A stretch of DNA of 64,000 nucleotides from Flavobacterium lacustre (GTDB lineage: Bacteria > Bacteroidota > Bacteroidia > Flavobacteriales > Flavobacteriaceae). The stretch's first letter is position 1. Every line of letters begins with the position of its first letter. This document shows, piece by piece, positions 59,767 to 64,000 of the stretch. The translations under genes were made by a program, and so were the position numbers. The notes under the pieces are model-generated. The model worked only from the letters and a program-made list of their open reading frames with translations. It ran no database searches and was not told the origin of the DNA. The DNA lies in assembly GCF_027474525.2 (NCBI RefSeq), contig NZ_CP114882.2, positions 2,232,001 through 2,296,000 of the forward strand. The letters run 5' to 3'.

Positions 59767-60465
59767 ATGAAATGTAAGTTAGCAGTAATCACGCTATTAT
59801 TTTCCATTGTTTCTTTTGGACAAAGTGATGTAAACGGAAAAATAAAAACCGAAATCGTTCAGAAATACGAATTGGGGTACGCTTTACATATTCCGGAAAA
59901 TACCAAAGAAAAAAAGCCTTTAATTATTTTTCTTCACGGTTCCGGTGAAAAAGGAACGGATATCGAAAAAGTGAAAGTTCACGGACCTTTTAAATATTTA
60001 AAAACCCACGAACTCGATGCCTATGTTTTGGCACCACAATGTCCGGAGAATGAATATTGGAACGAAGAAGTATTGTACCGTTTGATTCTGAAAATTCAAA
60101 AAGAGAACAACATCGACAGCAACAGAATTTATCTTACAGGCCTTAGTATGGGCGGTTGGGGAGCCTGGAATCTGGCTTTTGCACATCCTGAAACCTTCGC
60201 GGCTTTAGTGCCCATTGCAGGATTTGTAGATCGGGTTCCAATGATTGAAGACTGTAAAATAAAGGATATTCCAACCCAAATTTTTCATGGTTTATTAGAC
60301 GATGTAGTAAATGCCGATTATTCTGTTACAATCTATAAAAAATTAAAAAGCTGTAACGCCAATGTTCAATTAACGCTCTTTGATGACGCTAATCACGACA
60401 GTTGGTCACGGGTATATGACAACCAAGAAATTTATGATTGGATGTTTCAACAAATAAAAAAATAA
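59767..60465 (+). CDS. Exported serine esterase of alpha/beta-hydrolase fold
   Basis: 232 residues, signal peptide MKCKLAVITLLFSIVSFG. Oxyanion region LIIFLHGSGEKGTD, nucleophile elbow in YLTGLSMGGWGAWN (GLSMGG), Asp in IFHGLLDDVVNADY and His in DDANHDSWSRVYDN. Resembles PHB-depolymerase/feruloyl-esterase-like peptidases found in PULs. It may remove acyl groups from the glycan; substrate unknown. It starts 12 bases after the GH144 stop and ends three bases before the GH3 start. Confidence 0.85.
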   Translation: MKCKLAVITLLFSIVSFGQSDVNGKIKTEIVQKYELGYALHIPENTKEKKPLIIFLHGSGEKGTDIEKVKVHGPFKYLKTHELDAYVLAPQCPENEYWNEEVLYRLILKIQKENNIDSNRIYLTGLSMGGWGAWNLAFAHPETFAALVPIAGFVDRVPMIEDCKIKDIPTQIFHGLLDDVVNADYSVTIYKKLKSCNANVQLTLFDDANHDSWSRVYDNQEIYDWMFQQIKK

Positions 60466-60468
60466 CAA

Positions 60469-62769
60469 ATGAATACGAAATTAATACTAATACTACTTAG
60501 TTTTTCAGTCCTTGGCTACAGCCAAAAAAAGGAAAATAAGAAAGCAGTTAAAATTAAACCTAAAACTGAATTTGTCTCTGAGTTATTATCTAAAATGACT
60601 TTGGATGAAAAAATCGGACAGTTAAACTTACCTACTTCAGGCGATATTACAACGGGTGCAGCCAATAGTTCTAATGTGGCTAAAAATATCGAAGAAGGTA
60701 AAGTTGGAGGTTTATTCAACATCAAATCAGTTCAGAAAATAAAAGAAGTTCAGCGAATTGCTGTTGAAAAAAGCCGATTGAAAATTCCATTACTTTTTGG
60801 GATGGACGTCATTCACGGGTATGAAACTACATTCCCAATTCCGCTTGGATTATCCTGCAGTTGGGACATGAAACTGATAGAAAGAAGTGCCCAAATTGCT
60901 GCAAAGGAAGCGAGTTCAGATGGAATTAATTGGACTTTTTCACCTATGGTTGATATTTCTCGTGACCCTCGTTGGGGAAGAGTTTCTGAAGGTTCGGGTG
61001 AAGATCCGTTTTTGGGAAGTCAAATTGCCAAAGCGATGGTCATTGGATACCAACAAAATGATTTGTCAAAAAACAATACCATTTTAGCCTGTGTAAAACA
61101 TTTTGCTTTGTATGGAGCGCCAGAAGCAGGACGTGATTACAATACGGTTGATATGAGTCACATCAGGATGTTTAACGATTATTTTCCACCTTACAAAGCT
61201 GCTGTTGATGCAGGTGTAGGTTCGGCAATGGCTTCTTTCAACGAAATTGACGGAATTCCTGCAACTGGAAACAAATGGTTAATGACCGATGTATTGAGAA
61301 AACAATGGGGGTTTAAAGGATTTGTGGTTACTGATTTTACTGGGATTCCAGAAATGACGGAACACGGAATGGGCGATTTGCAAACCGTCTCCGCTTTGGC
61401 ATTAAATGCTGGAGTTGAAATGGATATGGTGGGCGAAGGATTTTTGACTACTTTGAAAAAATCATTAGACGAGAAAAAGGTAAGCATCGAACAAATTGAC
61501 AATGCGGTTCGTCTTATTTTGAATGCCAAATATGATTTAGGATTGTTTCAAGATCCGTATAAATATTGTGATGTAAAAAGAGCTAAAACTGAAATTTTCA
61601 CGAACAATCACAGAGCAGAAGCCAGAAAAATTGCCTCACAATCATTGGTTTTATTAAAGAATCAAAATCAGTTGTTGCCTTTGAAAAAATCAGGAACTAT
61701 TGCTGTTATTGGTCCATTGGCTGAAGCCAAAGAGAATATGGCAGGAACTTGGAGTGTGGCTACAAACATGGAAAAATCAATTTCATTAGTAGCTGGAATC
61801 AAAGAAGTAGCCGGAAGTGCAACGAATGTACTTTACGCCAAAGGAAGCAATTTAGATTATGATGCCGCTTTCGAAGAAAAAGCCACCATGTTCGGGAAAA
61901 CCTTGCATCGCGATAACAGAACTTCGGCTGAATTATTGGCGGAAGCCTTGAAAGTAGCCAATCAATCGGATGTGATTGTTGCAGCGCTTGGTGAATCAGC
62001 AGAAATGTCCGGAGAAAGCAGTAGCAGAACGAATCTAGAAATTCCGCAGGCTCAAAAAGACTTATTGCAAGAATTATTAAAAACAGGAAAACCGGTTGTT
62101 TTGGTTTTATTTAATGGACGTCCGTTGGTTTTAAACCAAGAAAACGAGACCGTTCCAGCCATTTTAGATGCTTGGTTTGCAGGAAGTGAAGCGGGTACTG
62201 CTATTGCCGATGTTTTATTTGGAGATGAAAATCCTTCGGGTAAATTAACGGCTACTTTTCCAAGAAGTGTAGGACAGCTGCCTATTTATTACAGTCAAAA
62301 AAATACGGGAAGACCACTTGGCAACAAAGAGGGGAAATTCGAAAAATTCAAATCTAATTATATTGACTTGAGAAATGAACCATTATTTCCTTTTGGTTTC
62401 GGATTGAGTTATACCACTTTTGAATATTCGAATCTAAAAATATCTTCGGATAAAATGACTGTTACTGACAAAGTAACCGTTAGCGTTGACGTTACCAATA
62501 CTGGAAATTTTGACGGAAAAGAAGTCGTACAATTGTACATCAGAGACTTGGTTGGTTCTGTTACCAGACCAATTAAAGAACTGAAAGGCTTTCAAAAAAT
62601 AGCCCTGAAAAAAGGAGAAAAACAAACAGTGACTTTTGATATTTCTGTTGAAGAACTGAAATTTTATAACTCGGATTTGCAATTTATTGCTGAACCGGGA
62701 GCTTTTCAAGTTTTTGTAGGCACAAATTCAGATGCGGACAAGATGGTAACTTTTGAGTTGATTAAGTAA
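60469..62769 (+). CDS. GH3 beta-glucosidase
   Basis: 766 residues, signal peptide MNTKLILILLSFSVLGYS. Typical three-domain GH3: N-terminal TIM-like barrel (LLFGMDVIHGYETTFPIPLG, INWTFSPMVDISRDPRWGRV, SEGSGEDPFLGSQIAKAM, ACVKHFALYGAPEAGRDYNT), catalytic nucleophile region GFVVTDFTGIPEMTEHG (Asp), sandwich domain with the acid/base region ALGESAEMSGESSSRTNLEI and a fibronectin-like C-terminus (YIRDLVGSVTRPIKELKGFQ). It would release glucose from beta-glucan oligosaccharides made by the GH144 enzyme. Confidence 0.95.
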   Translation: MNTKLILILLSFSVLGYSQKKENKKAVKIKPKTEFVSELLSKMTLDEKIGQLNLPTSGDITTGAANSSNVAKNIEEGKVGGLFNIKSVQKIKEVQRIAVEKSRLKIPLLFGMDVIHGYETTFPIPLGLSCSWDMKLIERSAQIAAKEASSDGINWTFSPMVDISRDPRWGRVSEGSGEDPFLGSQIAKAMVIGYQQNDLSKNNTILACVKHFALYGAPEAGRDYNTVDMSHIRMFNDYFPPYKAAVDAGVGSAMASFNEIDGIPATGNKWLMTDVLRKQWGFKGFVVTDFTGIPEMTEHGMGDLQTVSALALNAGVEMDMVGEGFLTTLKKSLDEKKVSIEQIDNAVRLILNAKYDLGLFQDPYKYCDVKRAKTEIFTNNHRAEARKIASQSLVLLKNQNQLLPLKKSGTIAVIGPLAEAKENMAGTWSVATNMEKSISLVAGIKEVAGSATNVLYAKGSNLDYDAAFEEKATMFGKTLHRDNRTSAELLAEALKVANQSDVIVAALGESAEMSGESSSRTNLEIPQAQKDLLQELLKTGKPVVLVLFNGRPLVLNQENETVPAILDAWFAGSEAGTAIADVLFGDENPSGKLTATFPRSVGQLPIYYSQKNTGRPLGNKEGKFEKFKSNYIDLRNEPLFPFGFGLSYTTFEYSNLKISSDKMTVTDKVTVSVDVTNTGNFDGKEVVQLYIRDLVGSVTRPIKELKGFQKIALKKGEKQTVTFDISVEELKFYNSDLQFIAEPGAFQVFVGTNSDADKMVTFELIK

Positions 62770-62790
62770 ATTTGGTTAGTTTATTTGGTG

Positions 62791-62823
62791 AAACCCTTCA
62801 GTTAAATACTGAAGGGTTTTTTA
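62791..62823 (+). terminator. Terminator between GH3 and GH97 genes
   Basis: AAACCCTTCAG, TTAAATA, CTGAAGGGTTT plus T run. Confidence 0.85.
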
Positions 62824-62907
62824 ACAAAAAAACGAATATTTGTGGCGCTTGAGGCTTAATAAAATATAGATTTTAACTATATTCGTCCATTAAAAAAACC
62901 AAACCAA

Positions 62908-64000
62908 ATGAAACATTTATTTTCTCTTTTATTCCTTTTTACCTTAAGTGTATTGAGCGCTCAAAGTGTTCAGTCGCCTTCCGGTAAAATTGCCGTAAAC
63001 TTCAAATTAGCAAGTAACGGACAACCCGTTTATTCCGTAAATTATAAAAATAAAGCAGTTGTTCTGGAAAGTGCTTTAGGAATAAAATTAAAGGAAAAAC
63101 CGGCTTTAGATGCCAATTTTGAAATATTGGATTCAAAAACCGCTACTTTCAACGAGTCTTGGAAACCTGTTTTAGGCGAACAAGCATCGATTGTAAATCA
63201 TTACAATGAATTAACGGTGTCGCTAATTAGCAAAGAATCTAAAGTTAAAATGAATATCATTTTTAGAGTTTTTGATGAAGGGGTTGCTTTTAGATATGAT
63301 TTTCCAAGACAGGCTGAACTAAATTATTTCATTATTTCTGATGAGGTTACTCAATTTAATTTGACCGAAAATAACAAAGTTTTCTGGCTTCCAGGAGATT
63401 TTGACAGCAACGAATACGAGTACAACGAAACGAAATTATCTGAAATTGATAATTCAAAAATAAACATGAATAACGGAATTGGAGTAAAATCGATTCCGGG
63501 AAAATACATGGTTCAAACGCCTTTGATGATGAAATCACCATCTGGAGTTTATCTTAATATTTTTGAAGCAGCGGTTGTGAATTATCCGGTAATGCATTTG
63601 AATGCCGATGTGACCAATTACAAACTCAAAGCACAATTAGTTCCAAACGCGATTGGAGATAAAGCTTATTTGCAAGCGCCTTGCGTTTCACCTTGGAGAA
63701 CGATAATGGTAAGTGATGACGCCAGAGATATTGTAGGTTCCAGAATGATTTTGAACTTAAACGAACCTTCAAAAATTGATGATACGTCTTGGATTAAACC
63801 TATGAAATATGTCGGGATTTGGTGGGAAATGCACGTTGGTAAATCAACTTGGGATTATGCCGGATCACAAAATGCAACGAACTTTGGAACCAAATTAGAA
63901 TCATCAGGAAGACATGGCGCTACTACAGAAAACACGAAACGTTATATTGATTTTGCTGCCAAAAATGGTTTTGACGGGGTTTTAGTTGAAGGTTGGAATG
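62908..64000 (+). CDS. GH97 glycoside hydrolase, cut by the window end
   Basis: About 364 residues are visible from ATG 62908 and the frame is open at 64000. Signal peptide MKHLFSLLFLFTLSVLSA, then the GH97 N-terminal beta domain (VQSPSGKIAVNFKLASNGQP, YSVNYKNKAVVLESALGIKL, ESWKPVLGEQASIVNHYNEL, IFRVFDEGVAFRYDFP) and the start of the barrel (WIKPMKYVGIWWEMHVGKST, RHGATTENTKRYIDFAAKNG, FDGVLVEGWN). GH97 enzymes are calcium-dependent alpha-glucosidases or alpha-galactosidases (SusB type); an alpha-acting enzyme here extends the locus beyond simple beta-glucan. Inverting versus retaining subtype cannot be told before the C-terminal half. Confidence 0.88.
   Translation, partial: MKHLFSLLFLFTLSVLSAQSVQSPSGKIAVNFKLASNGQPVYSVNYKNKAVVLESALGIKLKEKPALDANFEILDSKTATFNESWKPVLGEQASIVNHYNELTVSLISKESKVKMNIIFRVFDEGVAFRYDFPRQAELNYFIISDEVTQFNLTENNKVFWLPGDFDSNEYEYNETKLSEIDNSKINMNNGIGVKSIPGKYMVQTPLMMKSPSGVYLNIFEAAVVNYPVMHLNADVTNYKLKAQLVPNAIGDKAYLQAPCVSPWRTIMVSDDARDIVGSRMILNLNEPSKIDDTSWIKPMKYVGIWWEMHVGKSTWDYAGSQNATNFGTKLESSGRHGATTENTKRYIDFAAKNGFDGVLVEGWN

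Overview
The window is a chromosomal segment of a Bacteroidota bacterium, most likely Flavobacterium or a close relative. The DNA is AT-rich. Promoters carry the Bacteroidota -7 box TAnnTTTG, several with TTTG exactly 19 bases upstream, and few genes have a Shine-Dalgarno. The gene set is flavobacterial: SusC/SusD, DUF4369/TlpA lipoprotein, YchJ, HExxH metalloprotease, Blh plus proteorhodopsin. No rRNA, CRISPR array, transposase or phage structural gene was seen. One tRNA gene (tRNA-Tyr) is present.

Layout. 1-7.5 kb holds housekeeping genes: a SIMPL protein fragment, a frameshifted catalase, an alpha/beta hydrolase, a BtuF-like binding protein, YceI, pyrF, a four-helix-bundle protein and prfA, which is flanked by two simple-sequence arrays. 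7.6-13.4 kb is accessory: dispersed repeats, an unrecognised protein, a RusA resolvase, a double-HTH protein, a DUF1801/YdeI-CDGSH/DUF2200 cluster and a large minisatellite. 13.4-26.6 kb holds topB, a siderophore TonB receptor with a PepSY protein, valS, DUF1573, a retropepsin-PDZ protein, an aminotransferase and YchJ. 26.8-38 kb holds a CHASE-PAS histidine kinase with its lone receiver, several small proteins, a DnaJ-KTSC protein, a thioredoxin lipoprotein interrupted by an in-frame TGA, tRNA-Tyr, a second minisatellite, an XRE/DUF2975 pair and a kelch lipoprotein. 38.5-49.8 kb holds dnaK, blh and proteorhodopsin (divergent), a metalloprotease, corA and pta-ackA. 49.9-64 kb is a polysaccharide utilisation locus: membrane sensor/LuxR regulator, SusC, SusD, LamG lipoprotein, GH144, esterase, GH3 and a GH97 cut by the window end.

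How genes work together. Blh makes retinal from beta-carotene for the adjacent proton pump, and their shared 110-bp intergenic region holds two copies of an inverted repeat with identical 16-bp spacers, a candidate shared operator. Pta and AckA form the acetate/ATP pathway. The regulator-SusCD-GH144-GH3 block reads as a beta-glucan (probably beta-1,2-glucan) uptake and hydrolysis system.

Most notable observations: the paired operator between blh and the proteorhodopsin gene; two distant intergenic minisatellites (12.8-13.3 kb and 33.75-33.99 kb) built from the same 20-21 bp unit in opposite orientations; two broken genes (katA by one extra base, the TlpA lipoprotein by a TGA); a GC-rich in-frame insertion in pyrF; and a sigma-54-like -24/-12 element before dnaK. 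No clearly new defence or mobile system was identified. All function calls are from reading the sequence; no database search was run.
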